Shown: positions 9,675 to 17,616 of the stretch, piece by piece
Position numbering within the stretch: the first letter of the stretch is position 1
Layout of the letters: every line of letters starts with the position of its first letter
Assembly (NCBI RefSeq): GCF_009765225.1
Contig: NZ_VMSF01000001.1
Span: forward strand, 1,240,001 to 1,304,000
Direction: 5' to 3'
From: Leifsonia sp. AG29
GTDB lineage: Bacteria; Actinomycetota; Actinomycetes; Actinomycetales; Microbacteriaceae
Length of the DNA stretch: 64,000 bases
Made by a program: the position numbers and the translations under genes
Notes under the pieces: model-generated
The model's input: only the letters and a program-made list of their open reading frames with translations
The model's database searches: none
What the model was told of the DNA's origin: nothing

Positions 9675-11207
9675 ATGTCCGATCTCACTGCGACCCGCCT
9701 CGCCGAGCCGCTGCGCGCCCGGGCCGGGTCCCGCGAGTGGACCGCCCTCGGCGTCCTCATGCTTCCGACACTGCTCGTCTCCGTCGACAACACCGTGCTC
9801 AGCTTCGCGCTGCCCGCGATCTCCGAGGCGCTGCGGCCGAGTGCGACCGGCATGCTGTGGATCGTCGACGCCTACCCGCTCGTCCTCGCCGGGCTGCTCG
9901 TGGCCATGGGGAGTCTCGGCGATCGCATCGGGAGGCGCCGCCTCCTGCTCATCGGCGCCACCGGCTTCGCGACCGTGTCGGTCTTCGCCGCCTTCGCGCC
10001 GTCCGCCGACCTGCTGATCGCCGCCCGCCTCGTGCTCGGCGTGTTCGGCGCGATGCTGATGCCTGCGACGCTCTCGCTCCTGCGCAGCACGTTCGTCGAC
10101 CGGGAGCAGCGGCGGCTCGCCGTCGCCGTCTGGGCCTCGGGCTTCGCGGCCGGCTCGGCGCTGGGTCCGATCGTGGGCGGTGTGCTCATCGAGCACTTCC
10201 CGTGGGGCTCGGTCTTCCTGCTGGCCGTGCCGGTCCTGGTCCCGCTGGTCGTACTCGTTCCGCTCCTGGTACGCGAGTCGAAGGACCCGGCGCCGGGGCC
10301 TTTCGACATCATCAGCATCGCGCTGTCGCTGCTCACGATGGCGCCGATCGTCTACGGCATCAAGGTGCTCGCCGTCGACGGGTTCTCGCCCTTCGCCGCC
10401 GGGGCGATCCTGCTCGGCGCCGTCGCGGGTGCGATCTTCGTGCGCCGGCAGCTCCGCCGCCCGGTTCCGATGCTCGACATCCGGCTGTTCCGCGTGCCGG
10501 CCTTCAGCGGCGCGGTGCTGATCAACCTGCTGAGTGTCGTGTCGCTCGTCGGCTTCCTGTTCTTCGTGTCGCAGCACCTCCAGCTGGTCATCGGGCTGAG
10601 CCCGCTGCAGTCCGGGCTCATCCTCCTTCCGGGCCTGTCCGCGATGATCGTCGCCGGCCTCGTCGTCGTGCCGATCGCGCGGCGGGTCCGGCCGGGACTC
10701 GTCATCGCGAGCGGGCTGGCGCTGTCGGCCTCCGGGTACCTCCTCGTCGTCATCACGGGCGGGGAGGCGGCCGCCGGGACCCTCCTCATCGCGTTCGTGC
10801 TGCTCGGCACGGGCATCGGGGCCGCCGAGACGGTCTCGAACGAGCTGATCCTGGCCACGGCGCCGGCCGCGAAGTCCGGAGCCGCCTCGGCCGTGTCCGA
10901 GACGGCCTACGAACTGGGCGCCGTGCTCGGCACCGCCATCCTCGGCACGCTGATAACTGTCTCCTACCGCGTCGCCCTGGTCGTGCCGGCTGAGTTCACC
11001 GCGGCTCAGTCGCGGGAGGCGCGCGAGACGCTCGGGGGCGCCACGACCGTGGCCGCCTCGCTGCCGCCCCGCCTCGCGGAGGAGCTCCTCGCGTCCGCCC
11101 GGTCCGCGTTCGACAGCGGGGTGGCGCTCACGGCCGGCATCGGCGTTCTCCTCGTGCTCTCGGCGGGCGTCCTGGCCCTGGTCGCCCTCCGCCGGGTGCG
11201 GGCCTGA
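9675..11207 (+). CDS. MFS drug exporter of the DHA2 (14-helix) type
   Basis: This 510-residue protein has about 14 hydrophobic segments. It carries the DHA2 signatures: motif D1 near the first helix ([12 protein letters not shown]), and [10 protein letters not shown] for motif A around residues 78-88. Proteins of this type export drugs, dyes or antiseptics by proton antiport at the cytoplasmic membrane. The substrate is unknown. Control by the divergent TetR repressor is implied by the operator over the -10 box. The start codon lies at the expected transcription start. Confidence 0.9.
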   Translation: MSDLTATRLAEPLRARAGSREWTALGVLMLPTLLVSVDNTVLSFALPAISEALRPSATGMLWIVDAYPLVLAGLLVAMGSLGDRIGRRRLLLIGATGFATVSVFAAFAPSADLLIAARLVLGVFGAMLMPATLSLLRSTFVDREQRRLAVAVWASGFAAGSALGPIVGGVLIEHFPWGSVFLLAVPVLVPLVVLVPLLVRESKDPAPGPFDIISIALSLLTMAPIVYGIKVLAVDGFSPFAAGAILLGAVAGAIFVRRQLRRPVPMLDIRLFRVPAFSGAVLINLLSVVSLVGFLFFVSQHLQLVIGLSPLQSGLILLPGLSAMIVAGLVVVPIARRVRPGLVIASGLALSASGYLLVVITGGEAAAGTLLIAFVLLGTGIGAAETVSNELILATAPAAKSGAASAVSETAYELGAVLGTAILGTLITVSYRVALVVPAEFTAAQSREARETLGGATTVAASLPPRLAEELLASARSAFDSGVALTAGIGVLLVLSAGVLALVALRRVRA

Positions 11208-11225
11208 AGCCGGGCACGGCGGCGA

Positions 11226-11231
11226 TAGGGT
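11226..11231 (+). promoter_or_regulatory. Candidate -10 box for leuB
   Basis: TAGGGT fits TANNNT and lies 41 bases before the leuB ATG, giving a short leader that contains the CAGGAG ribosome-binding site at 11262-11267. It falls in the short gap after the MFS gene. Confidence 0.4.
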
Positions 11232-11271
11232 AGCGGTACCGATTCCGCCCATCGACCCGTGCAGGAGTGCC

Positions 11272-12327
11272 ATGTCCCGATCCGTCAAGCTCGCCGTCAT
11301 CCCGGGTGACGGCATCGGACCGGAGGTCATCGCGGAGGCGACGAAGGTCCTCGACGCGGTGTCGCCGGCCAGCGGGATCTCGTTCGAGAAGACGCACTTC
11401 TCGCTCGGCGCGGACCGGTATCTGGCGACGGGCGACGTCCTCACCGACGCCGACCTCGACGCGATCCGGGCGCACGATGCGATCCTGCTCGGCGCCGTGG
11501 GCGGCAAGCCCGGAGACCCGCGACTGGCCGGGGCGAACATCGAGCGCGGGCTCCTCCTGAAGCTGCGGTTCTCGCTCGACCACTACGTCAACCTCCGGCC
11601 GACGACGCTGTTCCCCGGCATCGCCAGCCCGCTCGCCGACCCGGGCACCGTCGACTTCGTCGTGGTCCGCGAGGGCACCGAGGGGCCGTACGTCGGCAAC
11701 GGAGGCGCCATCCGGCAGGGCACCGCGCACGAGATCGCCAACGAGGTGTCCGTCAACACGGCGTACGGCGTCGAGCGCGTGGTTCGGTACGCCTTCGATC
11801 AGGCCGAGCAGCGGAGGCGCAGGCTCACGCTGGTGCACAAGACGAACGTGCTGACGTTCGCCGGCGGGCTCTGGAAGCGCATCGTCGATGCCGTGGCCGC
11901 GGAGCACCCCGACGTGGCGGTCGACTACCTCCACGTCGACGCGGCGACGATCTTCCTGGTGACCGATCCTGCTAGATTCGACGTGATCGTCACGGACAAC
12001 CTCTTCGGCGACATCCTCACCGACCTCGCGGCCGCGATCAGCGGCGGCATCGGACTGGCAGCCTCGGGCAACATCAACCCCGCGGGCGAGTTCCCGAGCA
12101 TGTTCGAGCCCGTCCACGGATCGGCCCCGGACATCGCCGGACAGCAGAAGGCCGACCCCACCGCGGCGATCCTCTCGGTCGCCCTGCTCCTGCGCCACCT
12201 CGGCGCACCCGAGCAGGCCGAGCGCGTCGAGCTCGCGGTCACGGCCGACCTGGCCGCCCGTGACGGCGGCACCCGGACCACCTCCGAGATCGGCGACGCG
12301 ATCGCCGCCCGGGTGGCGCAGAATTAG
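11272..12327 (+). CDS. leuB: 3-isopropylmalate dehydrogenase
   Basis: LeuB oxidatively decarboxylates 3-isopropylmalate to 2-ketoisocaproate, the third leucine-specific step. The 351 residues match the family. Visible are the N-terminal [10 protein letters not shown], the substrate arginines in the R-G-L-L-L-K-L-R region, the Mg2+ aspartates in [10 protein letters not shown], and the NAD loop [18 protein letters not shown] precedes the ATG. ilvE follows after 41 bases and probably shares the transcript; leuC and leuD lie 43 kb away in the same window. Confidence 0.96.
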   Translation: MSRSVKLAVIPGDGIGPEVIAEATKVLDAVSPASGISFEKTHFSLGADRYLATGDVLTDADLDAIRAHDAILLGAVGGKPGDPRLAGANIERGLLLKLRFSLDHYVNLRPTTLFPGIASPLADPGTVDFVVVREGTEGPYVGNGGAIRQGTAHEIANEVSVNTAYGVERVVRYAFDQAEQRRRRLTLVHKTNVLTFAGGLWKRIVDAVAAEHPDVAVDYLHVDAATIFLVTDPARFDVIVTDNLFGDILTDLAAAISGGIGLAASGNINPAGEFPSMFEPVHGSAPDIAGQQKADPTAAILSVALLLRHLGAPEQAERVELAVTADLAARDGGTRTTSEIGDAIAARVAQN

Positions 12328-12368
12328 ATGACACCCTCGCTCCGGCGAGTGCAGCGCAAAGGACCCTC

Positions 12369-13499
12369 ATGACCTCCACCAGCATCTCCCTCACCGGCGG
12401 ACCCACCGAGACCAGCGGCCTCCTGTGGAACGTGACCCGCAACGAGAACGCGCGCAGCGCCGAGGAGCGCGAGGCGATCCTCGCCGACCCCGGCTTCGGC
12501 AACCACTTCACCGACCACATGGTCGACCTGTGCTGGTCCGCGAAGGGAGGCTGGCACCGCCCGCGCGTCTCTCCCTACGGCCCGATCCAGCTCGAGCCGT
12601 CGGCCGCCGTGCTGCACTACGCGCAGGAGATCTTCGAGGGCCTGAAGGCCTACCGCCACGAGGACGGCTCCATCCGGAGCTTCCGCCCGGAGGCGAACGC
12701 GGCCCGCATGCAGCGCTCCGCCTACCGGCTCGCCCTGCCCGAGCTCCCGGTCGAGCTCTTCCTCGACTCGCTCAAGCAGCTCGTCGCGGTCGACGGCGAT
12801 TGGGTGCCCTCCGCGGCCGAGACGAGCCTGTACCTCCGGCCCTTCATGTTCGCCAAGGAGGCGTTCCTCGGCGTCCGGCCCGCGAACAAGGTCGCGTACT
12901 ATCTGATCGCGAGCCCGGCGGGAGCGTACTTCCCGAGCGGCGTGGCGCCGGTCTCGATCTGGCTCTCGGACAAGTGGTCCCGCGCGGGCCAGGGAGGCAC
13001 GGGCGCCGCCAAGACCGGCGGCAACTACGCGTCGAGCCTGCTGCCGCAGTCGGAGGCGTACGAGCACGGCTGTGCGCAGGTGCTCTTCCTCGATTCGGTC
13101 GAGGGCAAATACCTCGAGGAGCTCGGCGGCATGAACGTCGTGCTCGTCAAGAAGGACGGCACGCTCGTCACCCCCGACTCGCCCAGCATCCTCGAGGGCA
13201 TCACGCTCGACTCGGTGCTGCAGCTCGCACGCGACCGCGGTCACACCGTGGAGCGCCGCCGGGTCACCCTGGACGAGTGGCGCGACGGCGTGGAGTCTGG
13301 CGACGTGGTCGAGGTGTTCGCCTGCGGCACGGCTGCCGTCATCACCCCGATCGGCGAACTCAAGTCCGACACTTTCACCGTCGGCGACATCACCGCGCCT
13401 CCCGGCGAGCTGACGATGGCCCTCCGCCAGGAGCTGACCGACATCCAGTACGGGCGCGAGCGCGACCGCCACAACTGGATGTACCGGCTCGACGCGTAG
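12369..13499 (+). CDS. ilvE: Branched-chain amino acid aminotransferase
   Basis: IlvE is the PLP-dependent last step of leucine, isoleucine and valine synthesis and is also used in their breakdown, with glutamate as amino donor. The 376-residue length is that of the actinobacterial/eukaryotic BCAT subgroup. The PLP lysine lies in K-T-G-G-N-Y-A-S-S near residue 214, and Q-I-F-E-G-style E-I-F-E-G-L-K-A-Y and V-E-V-F-A-C-G-T-A-A are conserved. It sits behind leuB and ends at a strong terminator. The next region has different base composition. Confidence 0.95.
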   Translation: MTSTSISLTGGPTETSGLLWNVTRNENARSAEEREAILADPGFGNHFTDHMVDLCWSAKGGWHRPRVSPYGPIQLEPSAAVLHYAQEIFEGLKAYRHEDGSIRSFRPEANAARMQRSAYRLALPELPVELFLDSLKQLVAVDGDWVPSAAETSLYLRPFMFAKEAFLGVRPANKVAYYLIASPAGAYFPSGVAPVSIWLSDKWSRAGQGGTGAAKTGGNYASSLLPQSEAYEHGCAQVLFLDSVEGKYLEELGGMNVVLVKKDGTLVTPDSPSILEGITLDSVLQLARDRGHTVERRRVTLDEWRDGVESGDVVEVFACGTAAVITPIGELKSDTFTVGDITAPPGELTMALRQELTDIQYGRERDRHNWMYRLDA

Positions 13500-13514
13500 G
13501 CTTCCCGAGCGCTG

Positions 13515-13561
13515 AAGGAGGGGTGCAGGTCTCAAGGCCTGCATCCCTCCTTTTGTTTTTT
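13515..13561 (+). terminator. Rho-independent terminator after ilvE
   Basis: A 15-bp stem with one G-T pair (13515-13529 with 13538-13552), an 8-base loop and a T-rich tail make this one of the clearest terminators in the window. It marks the boundary to the lipase/lipoprotein locus. Confidence 0.92.
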
Positions 13562-13619
13562 CTGGTGCAGCGCGTCCAGGCGCTGGCGCTCACTGATTTT
13601 GACTAATAAGATGCGAGAT

Positions 13620-14032
13620 GTGAAATGTCAGATTGCCCGCGCGTCACATATCCGGGCGGTCGGCGCCCTCGTCGTGAGCGCAACTTTGGCTGGGGGGATC
13701 GCTGGATGCTCGGCGGGAAGGACGAAGTCGGCGAAGTGATGAATCATGAAGCCAACTTGGCGCAGCAGCGCGAGGCAGCACTCCAATTTCGTGACGAATG
13801 GCAGCCAGATGTGCAGGAGATTCGGTTTACGCGCGAGGGCGTGACGCCAGGACTTGGTGCCTCCTGGCGAGTGAACGCGGTGGCGACCGTTGGCGAGAGG
13901 GAGTATCAGGTCATTATCGGACCCGACATCCCGCCAGGATTCCCCACTGGAGACATGCCATCGGAGGCGCTCCGCACGAGCCCCTCTCTCAAGATCACCT
14001 TCAGCGACGGGACGTGGGAGGTCGTCAGGTGA
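13620..14032 (+). pseudogene. Lipoprotein copy 1, frameshifted
   Basis: The reading frame from GTG 13620 encodes a good lipoprotein signal peptide ending in lipobox I-A-G-C (Cys codon 13707-13709), then stops at 13737. The rest of a paralogue of the next three lipoproteins (N-L-A-Q-Q-R-E-A-A-L-Q-F-R and Y-Q-V-I-I-G-P, ending W-E-V-V-R) continues in another frame. One extra base near 13713 would restore the frame and give the same spacing from Cys to V-G-E as in copy 3, so a single-base deletion is the simplest explanation. A sequencing error or programmed frameshift cannot be excluded. A -10 box TAAGAT (13607-13612) lies 8 bases before the GTG, so the locus may start with a leaderless transcript. 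Confidence 0.75.
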
Positions 14033-14112
14033 CTACCGCCAAATCAACGTGGCGGCCGTGCCGGTTGCGACCGGCGTGGCGGACCTTCCGCCGGGGCGCG
14101 AGAGGGATCGGC

Positions 14113-14505
14113 GTGCGGCCAACACGAGTGATCGCGGCTTTGGGACTGAGCGCCGTTCTTCTGGGCGGTACGACGGGTTGTTCAACAAGGGGAGATGGGA
14201 TGAACCGGCAGGAGGCGCATCAGTCGAATGTGGGGTTGCAGCGACAGTCTGCGCTCGCCTTCCGTGATGAGTGGCCCGCCGTCGAGATGATCCGGTTCAT
14301 GCACGAGGGTGGCGCGCCAGGGTTTGGAGCGTCCTGGCGCGTCGATGCGGTCGCCATCGTCAGTGGCGTGGAATATCAGGCAATTATCGGGCTGGGCATC
14401 TCTCCGGCTTTTCATGGAGGCATGCCCCCGGAGTCTCCCGGGTCGCCTTCGCGGCCACCTTTGAGGGTGGTCTACAGCGACGGGGCGAGCGAGGTCATTG
14501 AATGA
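14113..14505 (+). CDS. Small lipoprotein, copy 2 (putative immunity protein)
   Basis: This is a 130-residue secreted lipoprotein. The signal peptide (V-R-P-T-R-V-I-A-A-L-G-L-S-A-V-L-L) leads to a Cys in G-T-T-G-C. The mature part shares with copies 1, 3 and 4 the segment L-Q-R-Q-S-A-L-A-F-R-D-E-W, an I-R-F region, G-A-S-W-R-V-D-A-V and a C-terminal S-D-G-A-S-E-V-I-E. GTG 14113 is preferred because GAGGGA lies 6 bases upstream and the signal peptide starts there. The same frame is open from GTG 14029, which overlaps the stop of copy 1 and begins V-T-T-A, a likely leftover of a lipase start. The proposed role is self-protection against the lipase encoded downstream. The family was not recognised by name. 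Confidence 0.7.
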   Translation: MRPTRVIAALGLSAVLLGGTTGCSTRGDGMNRQEAHQSNVGLQRQSALAFRDEWPAVEMIRFMHEGGAPGFGASWRVDAVAIVSGVEYQAIIGLGISPAFHGGMPPESPGSPSRPPLRVVYSDGASEVIE

Positions 14506-14597
14506 CAACCGCCGAAGAGTTCATGAAGATCGCCAACCAGGCGTATTCGGTCGATGCGCTTCCTCGGAGCAAGGTGCGTCACCGGAGCGACTCGTCC
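14502..14597 (+). pseudogene. Truncated lipase N-terminus (remnant 1)
   Basis: The ATG overlaps the stop of lipoprotein copy 2. The first about 25 codons (M-T-T-A-E-E-F-M-K-I-A-N-Q-A-Y-S-V-D) match the start of the intact lipase at 15639 (V-T-T-P-E-R-Y-H-D-F-A-R-A-V-Y-E-V-D). The homology then ends and the frame runs straight into the signal peptide of lipoprotein copy 3. This looks like a lipase gene cut short by recombination that brought in the next lipoprotein gene. Confidence 0.7.
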
Positions 14598-15011
14598 ATG
14601 AGAGGGCGCCTCGGCGCCCGTGTATATCGGGTCGTCGGAGTTCTGGCCGCTAGCGCAGTCATGGTGATGGCTTTTACGGGATGTTCGATGAGCGGCGACG
14701 ACGTGGGCGAAAAGATGAAGCATGAGGGCAATTTGGCTCTGCAACGCGAGGCGGCGCTCGAGTTTCGCGAGGAGTGGCAACCGGATGTCGAATCGATCCG
14801 CTTCACCAACGAGGGCCTGCGGCCAGGATTCGGCTCTGCGTGGGGCGCCAACGCTGTGGCAACCATTGGCGGGCGGGAGTATCAGGTCATCATTGGACCG
14901 GGCCTGGGGCCAGGATTCCCGACGGGAGACGTTCCGCCGGAGGCCATAGTCGCGAACGCCACGCCGTTGAAGATCATCTTTAGTGACGGGACTTCGGAGG
15001 TGATCCGATGA
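14598..15011 (+). CDS. Small lipoprotein, copy 3 (putative immunity protein)
   Basis: From ATG 14598 this is a 137-residue lipoprotein: basic N-region M-R-G-R-L-G-A-R-V-Y-R, hydrophobic core, and lipobox ending F-T-G-C. The mature part is the best-preserved paralogue (N-L-A-L-Q-R-E-A-A-L-E-F-R-E-E-W-Q, A-N-A-V-A-T-I, Y-Q-V-I-I-G-P-G, ending S-E-V-I-R). GGAG at 14584-14587 precedes this ATG. The frame also opens at 14502 through the lipase remnant; a fused start there would bury the signal peptide. The stop overlaps the ATG of the next lipase remnant (ATGA). A role as immunity lipoprotein is inferred from position. Confidence 0.75.
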   Translation: MRGRLGARVYRVVGVLAASAVMVMAFTGCSMSGDDVGEKMKHEGNLALQREAALEFREEWQPDVESIRFTNEGLRPGFGSAWGANAVATIGGREYQVIIGPGLGPGFPTGDVPPEAIVANATPLKIIFSDGTSEVIR

Positions 15012-15277
15012 CGACCGCGGAAGAACACGTGGATCTCGCAAACAGGGCGTATTTCGTGGATCCCCTTCGAATGGACCCTCCATACGGTGTGGGCCCAACG
15101 ATGGGTGTGGGCAGCGGCAGCCATGGGCGAACCCACGTCGTGTTGGACGCGGAGAACAATCCCGCGTTCCCGGCGATAGCGGTCGCCCCTGAAAGTCTTT
15201 CGCGGATCACCCGCGACGCGTTTGAGCGAGACGGGGCGGTGCGGGTGTGCGAGCGTTCCGTTCGATCGCGGTCCTGA
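15008..15277 (+). pseudogene. Truncated lipase N-terminus (remnant 2)
   Basis: This 89-codon frame aligns over about 75 residues with the intact lipase: M-T-T-A-E-E-H-V-D-L-A-N-R-A-Y-F-V-D-P-L, then H-V-V-L-D-A-E-N-N, A-I-A-V-A-P and S-R-I-T. Homology stops before the catalytic serine and the sequence passes into the signal peptide region of lipoprotein copy 4, which starts inside it in another frame. It cannot be an active lipase. It may be translated as a short peptide because its ATG overlaps the stop of copy 3. Confidence 0.75.
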
Positions 15278-15642
15278 GTCTGGGCATCGTGCTTCTGAGT
15301 GTCACGGCCGCCTGTTCCTTAGTTTCAGGCACTCAGATGGGAGGAAACACGGTGGAACAATCGAATCTGACGCTGCAGCGGGAGGCGGCACTCGAGTTCC
15401 GCGACAGGTGGCCAGCGGTGGAGAAGATCCGGTTCACAAGTGAGGGGGGAGGGGCGGGGCTTGGAGCTTCCTGGGGCGCCAATGCCGTCGTGACAGTGCA
15501 TGGCAATGATCACCAGGTGATAATCGGTCCGGGTCGTGCGTGGATCTTCCAAACCAATGGGGTCCCGCCGGATTCTCCGGGGCCGGCTGTTCACCCGTTG
15601 ACCATCGTCTTCAGCGACGGAAATTCGGAGGTCATCAGGTGA
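15247..15642 (+). CDS. Small lipoprotein, copy 4 (putative cognate immunity protein)
   Basis: This 131-residue lipoprotein directly precedes the intact lipase and overlaps its GTG start by 4 bases (GTGA), so it is the most likely cognate immunity protein. The signal peptide M-R-A-F-R-S-I-A-V-L-S-L-G-I-V-L-L ends in lipobox T-A-A-C. The mature domain resembles the other copies: N-L-T-L-Q-R-E-A-A-L-E-F-R-D-R-W, G-A-S-W-G-A-N-A-V-V-T-V, H-Q-V-I-I-G-P-G, ending N-S-E-V-I-R. Display on the outer face of the membrane would place it where a secreted lipase attacks lipids. No ribosome-binding site is obvious before the GTG start. Confidence 0.78.
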   Translation: MRAFRSIAVLSLGIVLLSVTAACSLVSGTQMGGNTVEQSNLTLQREAALEFRDRWPAVEKIRFTSEGGGAGLGASWGANAVVTVHGNDHQVIIGPGRAWIFQTNGVPPDSPGPAVHPLTIVFSDGNSEVIR

Positions 15643-16868
15643 CCACCCCCGAGCGGTACCATGACTTCGCTCGTGCCGTGTATGAGGTGGACCCCTTACA
15701 ACGAACGCCACCGGTCGCTCGGGGTAATGAGATTCTGACCGGCGACGGAGGTGGCAATCAGCTGTACTTGGTGCTGGACACCGAGGACGACCCAGTGAAC
15801 GGATTCCAGGCCATGGCGGTGGCGCCGGTCGTGAACGGCGTGGCGGACACGTCCCGGATCACGGTGGCGTACGCCGGAACCAACCCGGGCCACCGGGCGG
15901 ACGCTGTAGCGGATGTCCAAACGGTATTTGGAGGACAGCATGGGTGGGGCACCCAGACGGAGGACGCGAAGCGGTTCGCGGACCGTGTGAGCCGCGCCCA
16001 CCCTGGAGCGACGATTTCCACGACGGGGCACTCCCTTGGCGGGTTCCTCGCACTGCTGGTGGCTGCAGAGAACGGCTGGGAGGGGACCACGTTCAACGGG
16101 CCGGACCCGTGGGACGCTCTTTCCCAGAAGGCGAAGGAACGGCTCCAGAGCATGCAAGCGGCCGGACGCAAGCCGCTCCGCAACTACGTGAACGAGTGGG
16201 ATCCGATCGGAAACCTCTATGGCAACGGAACGGGGGCTGCGGTCTACGTGAAGGACCAGCCGAGCCGGTCGCTGTTGGACTACCACAACATTGGGAAGCA
16301 AGGGGCGTTCACGTTCAATCCGGACGGTTCGGTCCAGAACTCCGGGGCGACAGGTCGCTCGCTCGTCGATATCGTCGGTAATTCGTTGAACACGTACGCT
16401 CCTGGCGTGGCGCAGGCTGCCTATCCGCTCCTCCTCGCACTCACAGCTGCCGTGCAGAACCCAGCCATCAGGAACAACGTGTCCAAGAATCTGTCCGGCC
16501 TGATGGTCGCGGTGAACACGGTGTCCGCGGTGGCTCTGGCGGCGAGTATCAGCGGAACAGCCGCCGCCCTCACAGAGATCAAGCTGGCGAATGGCCGTCT
16601 GATCCCGCGCATGGAGGAAGGACTGAGCGCGGCGAAGAACTCGGCCGCGATGCTGCCCTACGTCACCTACCAAGACATCGAGAATTGCATCGATTTCCAC
16701 CGGCTCCACGTGCATCAGAACATCGATGAAACCGCGGTCGCCGAGGTCGACCGGCTCGTCGACCGCCATCTCGTCGCCGTGAACCAGCTCGCAGACGGGA
16801 TCACGCGCGCCGTCGATCACACCATTCGTCAGGACGCGCAATGGGCACTCACCTTCGCAGGGTCCTAG
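15639..16868 (+). CDS. Lipase with helical C-terminal domain (putative type VII-secreted toxin)
   Basis: This is a 409-residue protein. The N-terminal half is an alpha/beta-hydrolase lipase: nucleophile elbow G-H-S-L-G-G with Ser132, candidate acid Asp188 in N-E-W-D-P-I-G-N, and candidate His216 in L-D-Y-H-N-I. There is no signal peptide. From about residue 240 the protein is helical, with alanine-rich amphipathic stretches (255-310) and charged helices to the end. Lipase first and helical targeting region last is the reverse-domain order of the Staphylococcus type VII toxin TslA. Neighbours fit: immunity-like lipoproteins upstream and two small helical proteins downstream. The GTG overlaps the stop of lipoprotein copy 4, excluding the longer open frame from 15540. 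The alternative is an intracellular lipase. No secretion machinery lies in this window. Confidence 0.78.
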   Translation: MTTPERYHDFARAVYEVDPLQRTPPVARGNEILTGDGGGNQLYLVLDTEDDPVNGFQAMAVAPVVNGVADTSRITVAYAGTNPGHRADAVADVQTVFGGQHGWGTQTEDAKRFADRVSRAHPGATISTTGHSLGGFLALLVAAENGWEGTTFNGPDPWDALSQKAKERLQSMQAAGRKPLRNYVNEWDPIGNLYGNGTGAAVYVKDQPSRSLLDYHNIGKQGAFTFNPDGSVQNSGATGRSLVDIVGNSLNTYAPGVAQAAYPLLLALTAAVQNPAIRNNVSKNLSGLMVAVNTVSAVALAASISGTAAALTEIKLANGRLIPRMEEGLSAAKNSAAMLPYVTYQDIENCIDFHRLHVHQNIDETAVAEVDRLVDRHLVAVNQLADGITRAVDHTIRQDAQWALTFAGS

Positions 16869-16885
16869 AAAGGAGCAGCAATCAC

Positions 16886-17254
16886 ATGCCGCAATCAGCG
16901 CACCAGCTCGATCCGTATGAGTTCGTGCGAGACTTCGCCGCAGAGCTGAACCGAGAGGTCGAGGCCGGGGTTCTCGGCGTCCAGGAGTGGATCGATGAGC
17001 AGATACGAGGCGCGGCCATCGGCCTCCTGCACAGCATGATGCCCGCGCTCGTGCGAGCCAACACCTCCATTGTGAAGATCAGCGAAACGGCTGCGATCGT
17101 CCCCGCCGCTGAGGTCGTGGGGGCCACTCTCGGCCGTGCAGACGTAAGCAACACAGTGCTCGCTGGCGCGGTCGCCGAAAAGGTGAAGGGGAAGATTCGC
17201 GAGCTTCTATCCGAGCAGACCTACTCCCGCGGGGTGGAAAGTGTCACATGGTGA
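16886..17254 (+). CDS. Small helical protein, possible lipase partner 1
   Basis: A 122-residue protein with no recognised family. It is predicted mostly helical: an N-terminal amphipathic stretch (F-V-R-D-F-A-A-E-L-N-R-E-V), a central hydrophobic helix (A-A-I-G-L-L-H-S-M-M-P-A-L-V) and a charged C-terminal helix. There is no signal peptide and no W-x-G motif. AAAGGAG at 16869-16875 sits 10 bases before the ATG. It lies 17 bases after the lipase and overlaps the next gene, so the three genes form one unit. By position and size it resembles the TlaA/Lap small partners that bind the helical domain of type VII toxins; that role is inference. Confidence 0.6.
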   Translation: MPQSAHQLDPYEFVRDFAAELNREVEAGVLGVQEWIDEQIRGAAIGLLHSMMPALVRANTSIVKISETAAIVPAAEVVGATLGRADVSNTVLAGAVAEKVKGKIRELLSEQTYSRGVESVTW

Positions 17255-17583
17255 ACTACCGGAGCCTGTTCGAACTGGAAGACGCCCAAGATCGGGAGAG
17301 CGCCCGTGAGCGAGAACGGATCGATCTAGGAGACGAATACATCGGGTATTACCGATCGCGGATGCATCGAATGATGGAGTCCTTCCACGAGTTCTGCGCA
17401 CGCGAGGGGATCGCGGACGACCCGGACTTCCGCCACGAGCTTGACCGAGTTTCCGAGATGACGGACAACAATGCGCGACAGACGGACCGGATGCTCATCG
17501 ACCTCGACGAAGAGTTCTGGCGCATGAAGATCCGGCACTCCGACGAACGTGAGGAGTACATAGCGAGCCGGAGAACCGAGTGA
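17248..17583 (+). CDS. Small charged helical protein, possible lipase partner 2
   Basis: A 111-residue, highly charged, probably coiled-coil protein ([16 protein letters not shown] near the start; E-F-W-R-M-K-I-R near the end) with no known family and no signal peptide. Its ATG overlaps the end of the preceding gene by 7 bases. It closes the lipase locus; the next gene has its own promoter. The pair of small helical proteins behind a toxin is the arrangement expected for type VII partner or chaperone proteins. It shows no W-x-G motif. Confidence 0.6.
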   Translation: MVNYRSLFELEDAQDRESARERERIDLGDEYIGYYRSRMHRMMESFHEFCAREGIADDPDFRHELDRVSEMTDNNARQTDRMLIDLDEEFWRMKIRHSDEREEYIASRRTE

Positions 17584-17604
17584 ACCGTGTCGAACGGCCG
17601 CGGC

Positions 17605-17610
17605 TACGAT
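17605..17610 (+). promoter_or_regulatory. -10 box of the PanE-like gene
   Basis: TACGAT ends 7 bases before ATG 17617, giving a leaderless transcript. This also decides the start, since the frame is open from 17587. Confidence 0.6.
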
Positions 17611-17616
17611 CGACGC

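Noticed and set aside
15540-15638. Extended start of the lipase at 15540
   Set aside because: The extension lies entirely inside lipoprotein copy 4 in another frame; the GTG at 15639 with stop overlap and homology to the remnants is the natural start.
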